64,000 bases of DNA, taken from contig DASCNA010000145.1 in the NCBI GenBank assembly GCA_036011305.1, positions 1 to 64,000 on the forward strand. Direction: 5' to 3'. Positions 44,255 to 53,302 of the stretch are shown one piece after another. The stretch is from DASCNA01 sp036011305. GTDB lineage: Bacteria; Verrucomicrobiota; Lentisphaeria; Victivallales; GWF2-38-69. The notes beneath the pieces are model-generated. The model did not search any database. It saw nothing but the letters and a program-made list of their open reading frames with translations, and was not told the DNA's origin. Made by a program: the position numbers and the translations under genes. Each line of letters starts with the position of its first letter. Position 1 is the first letter of the stretch.

Positions 44255-45544
44255 ATGTCATTTAAAAATTTAGGACTTCGTCCGGAAATACTGGACACAG
44301 TTGAGAAAAAAGGTTATATCGAGGCCACACCTATTCAGAAACAGGCCATTCCGTTTATTATTCAAGGTAGAGATATTTTAGGTGGAGCACAAACCGGAAC
44401 AGGTAAAACTGCCGCTTTTACTTTGCCTCTTTTACATAATTTAACTACAAAGGGTCATTCGGTTGGTAATCGTCCGCGTGCGTTGGTAATTACACCGACT
44501 CGTGAACTGGCAGCTCAGATAGGGCAAAGCATAAATGATTACGGGAAAGGGCTGCATGTGCGTTCAACGGTTATTTTTGGCGGAGTCTCTGCAAATCCAC
44601 AGGTACAATGCCTTCGCAAAGGTGTTGATATTCTTGTTGCTACTCCAGGCCGTCTTTTAGATCTTGCAAACCAGAAAGTTCTTGATATCTCACATATAGA
44701 AGTTTTGATTCTTGATGAAGCTGACCGCATGTTGGATATGGGCTTTATTCATGATATTCGTAAAATTATAAAATTGCTGCCTAAGAAAAGGCAAACTCTG
44801 TTTTTTTCTGCGACTTACTCAAAAGAGATCAAAACATTGGGAGATACTATTCTCAATAATCCGAAACTGATTGAAGTGGCACGTCGAAATAAACCTGCTG
44901 AAAATGTAGATCATACTGTTTACTGTGTAGAAAAGCTTCTTAAACGTAAATTACTGGCTCATCTTATTAAGAAAGGTAACTGGAATCAGGTATTGGTATT
45001 TACAAAGACTAAACACGGTGCCAACCGCTTGGCGAAACAGTTAGATAAGGACGGTATAATGTCGACAGCCATCCATGGTAATAAAAGTCAGGGAGCACGT
45101 ACTCGTGCTCTTGCTGAATTTAAAGCATGTAAAGTGCGTATTTTGGTAGCAACTGATATTGCTGCTAGAGGTCTTGATATTGACCGCCTGCCATATGTTG
45201 TAAATTTCGATTTACCGCATGTTGCTGAAGATTATATACACCGTATTGGTCGCACAGGTCGTGCCGGTAGCACAGGAAAAGCGATTTCTCTAGTGTCTGA
45301 TGAAGAGATAAAACTGTTGCGTGCCGTAGAACGTCTTATGAAAAAAGCGATTCCCGTTAAGCGTGCCGAAGATTTTTCAGAGGATTCAGTGCAGGTTCTG
45401 CATATAAATAAATCTACACAACCCAAGTATTCTAAAGAATTGAGTAGAGGTGGCAGGAACAGTGGTTTTCAGAAAAATAAATTCAAAAGCTATAAAAAGA
45501 ATATTAATAATTATCAAAATAATTGCTCCTCAATTAATCAGTAA
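44255..45544 (+). CDS. rhlE: DEAD-box RNA helicase (RhlE-like)
   Basis: A 429-residue helicase. The Q motif ([10 protein letters not shown]), [11 protein letters not shown] (motif I), [21 protein letters not shown] (DEAD), FFSATYS, and [12 protein letters not shown] with [10 protein letters not shown] (motifs V and VI) are all intact. The basic C-terminal tail ([19 protein letters not shown]) resembles RhlE. It remodels RNA in ribosome assembly or cold adaptation. I took the ATG at 44255, where AGGA is 8 bases upstream, so the protein starts [13 protein letters not shown]. Arginine is mostly coded by CGT/CGC, unlike the AGA-rich genes just upstream. Confidence 0.92.
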   Translation: MSFKNLGLRPEILDTVEKKGYIEATPIQKQAIPFIIQGRDILGGAQTGTGKTAAFTLPLLHNLTTKGHSVGNRPRALVITPTRELAAQIGQSINDYGKGLHVRSTVIFGGVSANPQVQCLRKGVDILVATPGRLLDLANQKVLDISHIEVLILDEADRMLDMGFIHDIRKIIKLLPKKRQTLFFSATYSKEIKTLGDTILNNPKLIEVARRNKPAENVDHTVYCVEKLLKRKLLAHLIKKGNWNQVLVFTKTKHGANRLAKQLDKDGIMSTAIHGNKSQGARTRALAEFKACKVRILVATDIAARGLDIDRLPYVVNFDLPHVAEDYIHRIGRTGRAGSTGKAISLVSDEEIKLLRAVERLMKKAIPVKRAEDFSEDSVQVLHINKSTQPKYSKELSRGGRNSGFQKNKFKSYKKNINNYQNNCSSINQ

Positions 45545-45637
45545 TAAACTGAGACAGTAATTTTTTATAACAGATTAATTAAACATACCTGAGTAGTACT
45601 CTGGAATAAATATATAAAATTTAAGGTAAAATATAAT

Positions 45638-47233
45638 ATGATTTCAACATCCAAAGTGACAATGCGTTTTGGACATGATACTTTGTTCGAAGATGTTAGT
45701 GTCAAATTTACAAATGGTAACCGATATGGTTTAATTGGAGCAAACGGTTCCGGAAAATCTACTTTTATGAAGATTCTAACCGGTCAGCTTGAACCTTCAC
45801 ATGGGGAAATATCTGTACAAAAAGATTGTTCTCTAGGTTATCTGAAACAGGATCACTCTGAGTTTGATGAGTGCTCTATAATCGACACAGTCTATATGGG
45901 AAATAAAAAGTTGTGGGATCTGCATTGTGAACGCGATATACTCTATTCCAAGGTTGAACTGACAGATGAAGAAAATGACCGTTGTGATAATATTGAGGAG
46001 GAGTATGGAGATGCCGGTGGCTATACAATGGAAGCAAGTGCAACAAAATTGCTTGTAGGACTTGGTTTTTCCGAGGAACTATTTTTTCAACCGATGAATA
46101 CACTTCAAGGCGGTTTTAAACTTCGAGTTTTACTCGCTCAGGTTTTGTTTGGTTCTCCAGATATTTTACTGCTTGATGAACCTACCAACCATCTTGACAT
46201 GGAATCTATAGAGTGGCTCATCGAATTTCTGAAACGTTATCAGGGAACTGTTATTGCTATCTCACATGATCGTTTTTTCCTTAATCGTACCAGTACTCAT
46301 ATTGCAGATCTTGATTATCATGAAATTCGTATGTTCACAGGGAATTACGACAGTTTTATAATTGCCACCCTTGAAGCACGAGCTTTAATGGAAAAACATA
46401 ATAAGAAAATGGAAAAACGAATTCATGACCTTAAAGTATTTATTTCACGCTTCAGTGCTAATGCATCAAAAGCTAAACAGGCTACATCACGTCAGAAAGA
46501 ATTGAAAAGTATTGAATTAAATGATATTAAACCGAGTTCACGTGTTTCTCCGTATATTCGTTTTGAACCAAAGAATCGTCTCGGTCAAAAGGTAATTATC
46601 GCTAAAAATATATCAAAGAGTTACGATAAAGATTTATTTAAAAATTTCTCGTGTGAAATAGGTCCTAAAGAAAAAGTGGCGATCATAGGAACCAACGGCA
46701 CTGGAAAAACAACACTTCTTAAGATTTTGACTGGTGAGATGAAATCTGACACTGGTTCTGTTATACATGGTGAGACCGTAGACTTTAGTATATTTCCACA
46801 GGAACCTTCTGAAATTCTTGATATGGAACAAAAAGCCATTGACTGGCTTTGGTCATTTGCAGAGGCTGATACTGATGAAACAGAACTCCGTTCATTTATG
46901 GGAAGAATGCTATTTAGCGGTGATAATATTTTTAAGAAAATCAAACTTTTGAGCGGAGGAGAAAAATCACGACTAATCATCTCCAGAATGTTAATGCTTA
47001 GAGGTAATGTCCTTATTCTTGATGAACCGACTAATCATCTTGACCTAGAATCAATTGAAGCATTAAACTATGCTCTTTCACTAGTTAAAGAAACTATTGT
47101 TTTTGTATCTCATGACCATCGATTCGTGAGTACTCTTGCAACTCGTATCATTGAAGTTAATAAAGATAAAATTATTGATTATCCAGGGACGATTGAAGAG
47201 TTCGAAGCTTGGAAGAAAAAACAGAAAAAATAA
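45638..47233 (+). CDS. ABC-F family ribosome-associated ATPase (YbiT-like)
   Basis: A 531-residue protein with two ABC ATPase domains and no membrane part. Walker A motifs are GANGSGKST and GTNGTGKTT. The signature segments are LQGGFKLRVLLAQ (variant) and LSGGEKSRLIISR. Walker B is LLLDEPTNHLD/LILDEPTNHLD. A linker between domains contains KASKAKQATSRQKELKS. Length and order match YbiT. ABC-F proteins act on ribosome states, so this may aid translation of hard messages or give ribosome protection. It shares CGN-rich arginine codons with its neighbours and follows the RhlE-like helicase by 93 bases. Confidence 0.9.
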   Translation: MISTSKVTMRFGHDTLFEDVSVKFTNGNRYGLIGANGSGKSTFMKILTGQLEPSHGEISVQKDCSLGYLKQDHSEFDECSIIDTVYMGNKKLWDLHCERDILYSKVELTDEENDRCDNIEEEYGDAGGYTMEASATKLLVGLGFSEELFFQPMNTLQGGFKLRVLLAQVLFGSPDILLLDEPTNHLDMESIEWLIEFLKRYQGTVIAISHDRFFLNRTSTHIADLDYHEIRMFTGNYDSFIIATLEARALMEKHNKKMEKRIHDLKVFISRFSANASKAKQATSRQKELKSIELNDIKPSSRVSPYIRFEPKNRLGQKVIIAKNISKSYDKDLFKNFSCEIGPKEKVAIIGTNGTGKTTLLKILTGEMKSDTGSVIHGETVDFSIFPQEPSEILDMEQKAIDWLWSFAEADTDETELRSFMGRMLFSGDNIFKKIKLLSGGEKSRLIISRMLMLRGNVLILDEPTNHLDLESIEALNYALSLVKETIVFVSHDHRFVSTLATRIIEVNKDKIIDYPGTIEEFEAWKKKQKK

Positions 47234-47277
47234 TCTTTCATATGAATTACTGGAACAATCCAAAAGCATATATCAGA

Positions 47278-47321
47278 AATTATAGATTTCGAGTTTATTT
47301 CAGAACACGAAACCTATAATT
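47278..47321. terminator. Hairpin between ABC-F and TolB-like genes
   Basis: Arms AATTATAGATTTCG (47278-47291) and CGAAACCTATAATT (47308-47321) pair with one A-C mismatch and a 16-base loop. It lies between convergent genes and probably terminates both. Its left arm repeats the string at 43868-43881. Confidence 0.5.
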
Positions 47322-47341
47322 AATATTGTAGTACATATACG

Positions 47342-48838
47342 TTATAGAATATTTTTTTTACTCTTTCTTATTTTTCTGCAACTCAAATTTTTAATAGGTT
47401 TCAAATATTTTAATGTCTCTTTTGACGCATAGTATACTTCATGGCTTAAATCTCTGTTTCTACCAACTTTATCAGCTGTTGATATGAATGCCACGTGTGA
47501 TGCATTATCAGCAATGTCCAATGCCATCCCGGATGTGTATGGTGTACAATCTTCATCATTATAATCAATAAGATTTGATATGTCTCCATCAGAAAAATGG
47601 AGTACTTGAACTTCATCTTTTTCTACAGAAGGACAATATGATTCTCCTTCTATGTATGCATCTGGGTTATTATATCCTTCACGAAACCGTACATCACGAC
47701 GATAATATGCAAGCCAGTTACCATCTGTAGAAATAGCAGGAGCTACACCTGTTGTCAGGGGTGTTTCTTCGGAGCCAACACCAGGTTGAATACCAAAAGT
47801 TATGATGTTATTTGTGCCGATGCTTGTTCCAAATGGTTCATAAATATATGTGCCGGTATTTTCTGAACCCATGATAAATTCCGCATTTAATGCTATTCTT
47901 GAACCATCTGCTGTAATACTTGGTGGGGTATTAAGAACTGAACTCATGTTGAAGCTCTGTATATTGCCTGTATACGGATGTGCGACAATGAGGGGTTGTG
48001 TTGATAGTTCAGGTTTAGGCACTACTTTTAAAGTGTATTGTCCAGGTCTCTGTATATGCACTATATAGCAATAAACATTACAGGTTTGTGAAAGACTTCC
48101 TGCATTCCTCTCTGTTGTGTAAGCAGGCATTTCCAGGTTGCTGACGTTTAAACCTTCGATAATACCACCCGCATAAAATGCAATATGGCGGCCGTCACCG
48201 CTTATCATTAAACTCTGAATTCCATGACCAAAAGCGCTTTCTGCTGTGATTTCGAGAACTGAACCGCCGCGAACATTTTCTCTGTCTATATCTGCTATCA
48301 TTAGACGTTGACGGGTTGCCCTCCAGTGATATTGTGTTGCGCCACTGTACACATAGTCTGTCAAAACATATGCAATCCGTTGACCGTTGCTGGATATACT
48401 TGGTTTACTGTTTACATATTTTCTCATACCAGGGCGGCCAATTCGTCCGGCTCCTTCAGCCTCATATGGAATCATATCGTTGACAACTAAACGGATCGTG
48501 CCAGAGTTGATATCATATATATAGATACCTGTTTTTCTCTCCTCTGTATAGAAAAATTGTGATGCAAAGATGATTTTTTGACCATCTCCGCTTATTTGTG
48601 AATAAGAAGCATCGAGAAAATGTTCATCTCCTCTGACATTTACTGATAATTTCTCTAATTCATCGTGATTATTTCTGTCATATAGCCATATAGAGTATCC
48701 TGGCCTCCCCGGTTCAATAGCCGATACATATACTACTCTGGAACCATCATCACTGATAGATGGATGTAGATTGAGGGGCCAGACTTTATCATCCCTGTAA
48801 GTGCCTTCAGTTAGTTGCAATAAACTGTAATTCGCCAT
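47342..48838 (-). CDS. TolB-like beta-propeller protein (PD40 repeats)
   Basis: A 498-residue protein of repeated units such as LHPSISDDGSRVVYVS, YSQISGDGQKIIFAS, KPSISSNGQRIAYV and APAISTDGNWLAYY. These are PD40/WD40-like propeller blades in TolB and similar proteins. No signal peptide or membrane helix is visible at the N-terminus (MANYSLLQLTEG), unlike periplasmic TolB. It may be a cytoplasmic or a surface-bound protein exported in another way. It presumably binds a partner protein; the role is unknown. It sits between the ABC-F and DbpA genes and shares their CGN-rich codon choice. Confidence 0.75.
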   Translation of the reverse strand: MANYSLLQLTEGTYRDDKVWPLNLHPSISDDGSRVVYVSAIEPGRPGYSIWLYDRNNHDELEKLSVNVRGDEHFLDASYSQISGDGQKIIFASQFFYTEERKTGIYIYDINSGTIRLVVNDMIPYEAEGAGRIGRPGMRKYVNSKPSISSNGQRIAYVLTDYVYSGATQYHWRATRQRLMIADIDRENVRGGSVLEITAESAFGHGIQSLMISGDGRHIAFYAGGIIEGLNVSNLEMPAYTTERNAGSLSQTCNVYCYIVHIQRPGQYTLKVVPKPELSTQPLIVAHPYTGNIQSFNMSSVLNTPPSITADGSRIALNAEFIMGSENTGTYIYEPFGTSIGTNNIITFGIQPGVGSEETPLTTGVAPAISTDGNWLAYYRRDVRFREGYNNPDAYIEGESYCPSVEKDEVQVLHFSDGDISNLIDYNDEDCTPYTSGMALDIADNASHVAFISTADKVGRNRDLSHEVYYASKETLKYLKPIKNLSCRKIRKSKKNIL

Positions 48839-48965
48839 TTTTTTTGATTTCCTTATAGTAAAAATATTTATAGTGATACTATCTTTAAATATTTTAAATC
48901 TAATGTCTTATTTTATCACTCGTAAGGTTCTAAACTTTCTCAATTAATTTTTATCTAGTTGAGAT

Positions 48966-50342
48966 TTAATCATTAAGCATTGCAAGATATCTTTTACCTT
49001 TTATTATTCCTGTTTCTAGAATATTAAGGGCGCGTTTTGCTGATTTTCTTTTAATGGCTACAAAAGTTAAATAGTCCATTCTATCTATTTTCCCTACATC
49101 ACTTCCGTTAATTCCATCTTTGGCTGTTAGTGTACCTAAAATATCTCCGGCACTAATTTTAGTCTTTCTGCCACCGTTTATTGATAATGTCACCATTTCA
49201 GGTTCAAGATCAGGAGTTTCTATTGAATATTCAAAATCAGGATCTATTGGTTTAAAATCTGTATTACAGAAGATATTTATTTCATCTATTCTAAAGTCTT
49301 CACCAGGTTCCATTAAGGATAGTGCTAAACCTTCTCTTCCAGCTCGCCCAGTCCTGCCAATTCTATGAACATATATCTCTTTTTCAAATGGTAGATCATA
49401 ATTTATAATAGCACCTAGATCGTTAATATCGATACCACGGGCGGCCACATCTGTTGCTACAAGGACTCTGGTGCTTCCATTTGCAAAACGAATCAAAGCT
49501 ACATCACGTTCTTTTTGTTCTAAGTCACCATGAAGAGCTAGTGAATGTAGTTTTGAGTGATTAAGCTCTTTCATTACTTTACGGCAGGTGTCCTTAGTGT
49601 TACAAAAAATAATTGTAGATTGAGGACGGTGACGACAAAGAAGCGCTAATACTGCACTTACCTTTTTTTGTGAAGGAATTTTATAAAACAGTTGCTTAAT
49701 AACGGTTTCACCATGTTGAGTTTCTACGGTTATTTCTACTGGATTAGTTAAAACTGATTTACTTAGTTTTTTGATTTCATCTGGAAATGTAGCAGAAAAA
49801 CACAATGTCTGACGTTTAGAAGGGGCATAGCTGATAATATTTTTAATCTGAGCACAAAATCCCATGTCAAGCATTCTATCAGCTTCATCAAGTACAACTG
49901 TTTTTACATTTTTAAGATCCAGAGAACCTCTTTGAAGAAAGCTGAGAATACGGCCTGGAGTGCCAACTATAATATGTGCCTGATGTTTAAGTGAGAGTTC
50001 CTGTTTATACATTGGAAGTCCACCTGTAAGTTTTAATAATTTAATATTGTGCTTAAAACGGGCAACGCGGCGAAGTTCACCGGCTACCTGTTCCGCTAAC
50101 TCTCTTGTTGGGCACAGTACTAATGATTGAACCCGAAAAAGTTTTACATTTAAATTATGAAGAATTCCAATACCAAATGCTGCAGTTTTTCCACTTCCTG
50201 TCTTTGCCTGTGCCAAAACATCATTTCCGTTTAGTATTGGTGGGATGCTTTTCTCTTGAACAGGAGTCATTACTTTATAGTTTAAATCATTTAAGTTATC
50301 CAACATCTCTTTTGCAAGAGAGAGTGAGGTAAAAGAACTCAT
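48966..50342 (-). CDS. dbpA: DbpA-type DEAD-box RNA helicase
   Basis: A 458-residue helicase with [58 protein letters not shown] and [13 protein letters not shown]. The C-terminal 70-residue domain (LSINGGRKTKISAGDILG...DVGKIDRMDYLTFVAI) is the DbpA RNA-binding domain, which targets helix 92 of 23S rRNA during 50S assembly. I started it at 50342, where AGGAAT lies 6 bases upstream. Its codon use is like that of the RhlE/ABC-F genes. Two different DEAD-box helicases in 6 kb hint at a shared role in ribosome work. Confidence 0.93.
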   Translation of the reverse strand: MSSFTSLSLAKEMLDNLNDLNYKVMTPVQEKSIPPILNGNDVLAQAKTGSGKTAAFGIGILHNLNVKLFRVQSLVLCPTRELAEQVAGELRRVARFKHNIKLLKLTGGLPMYKQELSLKHQAHIIVGTPGRILSFLQRGSLDLKNVKTVVLDEADRMLDMGFCAQIKNIISYAPSKRQTLCFSATFPDEIKKLSKSVLTNPVEITVETQHGETVIKQLFYKIPSQKKVSAVLALLCRHRPQSTIIFCNTKDTCRKVMKELNHSKLHSLALHGDLEQKERDVALIRFANGSTRVLVATDVAARGIDINDLGAIINYDLPFEKEIYVHRIGRTGRAGREGLALSLMEPGEDFRIDEINIFCNTDFKPIDPDFEYSIETPDLEPEMVTLSINGGRKTKISAGDILGTLTAKDGINGSDVGKIDRMDYLTFVAIKRKSAKRALNILETGIIKGKRYLAMLND

Positions 50343-50465
50343 ATTAATTCCTGACATAAATTATGTTGTTTAAATTTTAGGTTAATATATAATGCCATCT
50401 TAATATGCTTAAGTTTATTTATAAGAATAACCTAGTTTATTGATAGACTTTGAAATATAAGATCT

Positions 50466-51209
50466 CTAATTAATCATTTTGATAATATTTTCATCATGAC
50501 TTGGTTCAATAGTTTTATCTGGTTCTACTACTAAAAACATATTGTTATCCCAATTACCATTCATCATTCTTAGAATAATTTTTGTATTTCCCGGGTATTC
50601 TTCATATTTCCATCCTTTTTCTTCTGATTCCTGTTTTGTGTGATTTTTATGAAAGGAATCATCGCATACATTTGTTTTGATGAAAGTCATTTTAGTATAA
50701 TTACTAAGTCCTTCGCCAAGTGTTTCTATTATATACTTGGCATTCTCTTCGCCATATTCCTTAACATATTCCTCATATGTTTTTATACCAATTTGTGTCG
50801 TTGTACTGTCAGGGTTTAATAAGTTATCTTTAGCGCATTCGACCCAACCGACAGATTGGTAGAAGGCACCTGGATTATTATCAAAATAATTCCTGTATTT
50901 TTCTTTCGATCCCATCAGAAGTGTTATACAGTCATGTGCCCGTGGGATAACTAAAGGAAGAGGTGAGTGTAGTCCTCTGATACCGTTATTGCAAAGGCCG
51001 TAGCCGAGCAGAATCGCATCATATTTTTTTGTATCAATTTTATCAATTTCTTCTTGCAAACTTTTGGACATTTTGAGCTCACCAATGTCATGCAGTCCTT
51101 GTTCTAGAATTCTTACTTCTACGATATTTTTAGAAATTGCAGCACAGGAGTAACATTCTCGGTATAATACAGAGCAGGCAATTAATAAATAATGTTTTTG
51201 ATGCTCCAT
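50466..51209 (-). CDS. DUF1638 family protein
   Basis: A 247-residue protein of the DUF1638 family. It has the conserved core ILLGYGLCNNGIRGLHSPLP and LVIPRAHDCITLLMGSKEKY, and GWVECAKDNL further on. Several conserved cysteines (CSVLYRECYSC, GLCNNG) may bind a metal. Family members are common in methanogens and anaerobes, often near corrinoid-dependent methyltransferases; the reaction is not established. AGGAGAA lies 8 bases before the ATG. It is not near other such genes here, but the window also holds HgcA and a UroD-like methyltransferase. Confidence 0.8.
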   Translation of the reverse strand: MEHQKHYLLIACSVLYRECYSCAAISKNIVEVRILEQGLHDIGELKMSKSLQEEIDKIDTKKYDAILLGYGLCNNGIRGLHSPLPLVIPRAHDCITLLMGSKEKYRNYFDNNPGAFYQSVGWVECAKDNLLNPDSTTTQIGIKTYEEYVKEYGEENAKYIIETLGEGLSNYTKMTFIKTNVCDDSFHKNHTKQESEEKGWKYEEYPGNTKIILRMMNGNWDNNMFLVVEPDKTIEPSHDENIIKMIN

Positions 51210-51325
51210 TAAGATTCTCCTGTGCCAAGTTTTCTAACGCATGTATTTGCAATACAATACTATCTAAAATGACTAATTTATATTACTTTAACTGGTTATG
51301 GACAAATATATTTATTTTTTATTAC

Positions 51326-51456
51326 ATTCAATTTCCTCCATCATATTTTACAAATTTCAATAAGCAATATTATTATTTATAGCTTAAACTGACTATTTAA
51401 AAAGTTTAGATAATTTAGATAAATCGGAAATACCGGATACTACATTGTCAGCACTC
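51326..51456. repeat. Diverged 131-bp duplication, copy 1
   Basis: Aligns without gaps to 53172-53302, with about 24 mismatches (roughly 82% identity by hand count). It covers the last codons and the 3' flank of the zeta-like gene in copy 2. Opening word: ATTCAATTTCCTC. Confidence 0.85.
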
Positions 51457-51458
51457 AA
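51393..51458 (-). pseudogene. Fragment of a zeta-like gene (C-terminal end only)
   Basis: On the minus strand this translates to SADNVVSGISDLSKLSKLFK and a stop. The intact gene at 53239-54108 ends GADYVLSGTSNLQKLSNLIK. The frame meets a TAA one codon upstream of the visible 22 codons, and no more similarity is seen. It is therefore a decayed remnant of a second copy, not an expressed gene. Confidence 0.8.
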
Positions 51459-51543
51459 TTAAGTGGCATTTTTTAATTCCCGGGGTTATAAATATCCTAT
51501 ATAAGCCTGTATCAAGTTATAAAGAATTAAAACAGACTGAAAT

Positions 51544-52251
51544 ATGAATAATTGTAAGATTGCTTTTATTAACTTAAAATATATTCTAACCTGTATTTTA
51601 TTTGTCTTTTTTACGTTGACTTTCTCAGGCTGTTCTGACCCTGATACTAGTTCTTTTATGAAAGCTGCACATGATGGCAATATTGTTGAGATTAAACAGT
51701 ACATTTCTTCTGGAACAGATATAAACCGGAAGGATACTGAAGGTAATACCGCATTAATATACGCACTTAGCAGGGGATTAAATATATATGGGCAGAAATC
51801 AAATGATATTAATGTAATTAAATATTTGATAAATAATGGATCAAATGTTAATCTTGCTAATAATCTTGGCAATACTCCATTAATGTATGCAGCAATAATA
51901 GGGAATAAAAAAGCTCTATTACTGCTTGTTGAAAAAGGAGCTGATATACATTTAAAGAATAATAACGGTAATACCGCTTTGTTTTTAGCTTCAGCTGCAG
52001 GACAAACACATGATGCTGTTTTACCTCTTTTAAAGTTAAAAGCTGATATTAATGCAAAAGATAATGCTGGATTAACCCCCTATACCGCAGCAGTTTATTG
52101 GAGGGAACTTAATACAATTAAAGAAATTAAAAATCATACTAAGCAAAATAATATATATTTAGAAACAAGTGAGTATGATTATTATCCAACGAAGACATAT
52201 GGATTATTTGAAAACTCAACAAGCAACTCGGATTATTCAATGTCCAGATAA
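51544..52251 (+). CDS. Ankyrin-repeat lipoprotein
   Basis: A 235-residue protein. The signal ends FSGC (Cys29 or so), a lipobox, so it is likely lipid-anchored in the envelope. Four to five ankyrin repeats follow, with units such as FMKAAHDGNIVEIKQYISSG, NTPLMYAAIIGNKKALLLLV and NTALFLASAAGQTHDAVLPLL. Ankyrins bind other proteins. It lies in the segment bounded by the 131-bp repeats, 21 bases before the membrane protein gene on the same strand. A partnership or immunity-type role is possible but unproven. Confidence 0.82.
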   Translation: MNNCKIAFINLKYILTCILFVFFTLTFSGCSDPDTSSFMKAAHDGNIVEIKQYISSGTDINRKDTEGNTALIYALSRGLNIYGQKSNDINVIKYLINNGSNVNLANNLGNTPLMYAAIIGNKKALLLLVEKGADIHLKNNNGNTALFLASAAGQTHDAVLPLLKLKADINAKDNAGLTPYTAAVYWRELNTIKEIKNHTKQNNIYLETSEYDYYPTKTYGLFENSTSNSDYSMSR

Positions 52252-52272
52252 TTATCACTTAAACCATTAATT

Positions 52273-53043
52273 ATGTCAAAAATTATGTCAAAAAGAATTA
52301 TTTTATATCTTATATTCTTAGTTGTTACTTTACTTTATTTTATACTAACACACTATATTGCGCTGTTTGCACATGAGTGGACAAATGGCACAGTAGCATG
52401 GATCTTCGGGTACAAGAGCAATCCATTTAATATCTATTATGGTATCGACAAATGGAAGGATCTTATAATATTTCCAAATGTAGATGAAGCTGTTAATTAT
52501 CTTGGCATAAGTTTTTCAGGTCATCCGTATATTGCCGGTATTATAGCTATAACTCCTCCTGTCATTACGAATGGAGGGTTATTTCTGGTATTCTCATATT
52601 TATCATCATTCAAATCACTGCAGAAGCGTCCATGGCTTTATTATTTTATTTTCTGGCTTGTAATAATGAACCTTGGAAACTGGTTAGATTATATTCCTGT
52701 AAGGACTTTTTCAACCCATGCTGATATAGGAAATTTTATTAAAGGGTTCGGTATATCTCCATGGTGGGTGTACATAATAGGAACATACATATTAATATTC
52801 TTTTTATGGCATTTTTTTAAAATTCAAATACCAAGAGCATATGAAATAATGAACATAAACAGTACTGCAGGACGTGCAATTCTTCTGTTTATTGTATTAG
52901 TTACACTGTTCTACTTTTTTGGAGGCACAGGAAGGAGTGCTGTTAAATTTAACTATACATGCAATGTCATATCATATTCATTCATAGCAGCCATACCTCT
53001 TATGATGTTTTTTCTATGGCCGAGTAAAAAATATCATCTCTAG
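52273..53043 (+). CDS. Unknown polytopic membrane protein, weakly M50-like
   Basis: A 256-residue protein with about six hydrophobic segments. The first long loop holds FAHEWTNGTVAWIFGY, and a later segment has NLGNWLDYIPVRTFSTHADIGN. These are reminiscent of the HExxH and N-x(2)-DxxP motifs of M50-type intramembrane proteases, but the second histidine is Asn (HEWTN), so classic zinc binding would be lost. I do not recognise the family. It may be an inactive protease relative or unrelated. It is adjacent to the ankyrin lipoprotein and probably co-transcribed. Two in-frame ATGs (codons 1 and 5) could start it. Confidence 0.6.
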   Translation: MSKIMSKRIILYLIFLVVTLLYFILTHYIALFAHEWTNGTVAWIFGYKSNPFNIYYGIDKWKDLIIFPNVDEAVNYLGISFSGHPYIAGIIAITPPVITNGGLFLVFSYLSSFKSLQKRPWLYYFIFWLVIMNLGNWLDYIPVRTFSTHADIGNFIKGFGISPWWVYIIGTYILIFFLWHFFKIQIPRAYEIMNINSTAGRAILLFIVLVTLFYFFGGTGRSAVKFNYTCNVISYSFIAAIPLMMFFLWPSKKYHL

Positions 53044-53171
53044 ACTGATATGACACAGTACCAGGGCCAAATATTTTTCTTTTGAAAATTACTTTTGGAG
53101 CAGCAGAATGCACAATATTAATTTCATAAATACAATGTTCAGTGCCACCGCTAAGTGTTACTGCCAATTTA

Positions 53172-53302
53172 ATTCAATTTCCTCTATCATATTTTACTAA
53201 TTTCAATAATCAACATTATTATATATAGCTTAGGCTAACTACTTAATAAGGTTAGATAATTTCTGTAAATTAGATGTGCCGGATAATACATAATCTGCAC
53301 CC
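53172..53302. repeat. Diverged 131-bp duplication, copy 2
   Basis: Ungapped partner of 51326-51456. It includes the last 21 or so codons of the intact zeta-like gene and its 3' flank. The spacing between copies, 1846 bp, equals the block carrying the ankyrin and membrane protein genes. Confidence 0.85.

Noticed and set aside
51486..51872. 128-codon minus-strand frame
   Set aside because: It is antisense to the ankyrin lipoprotein gene and has no independent support.
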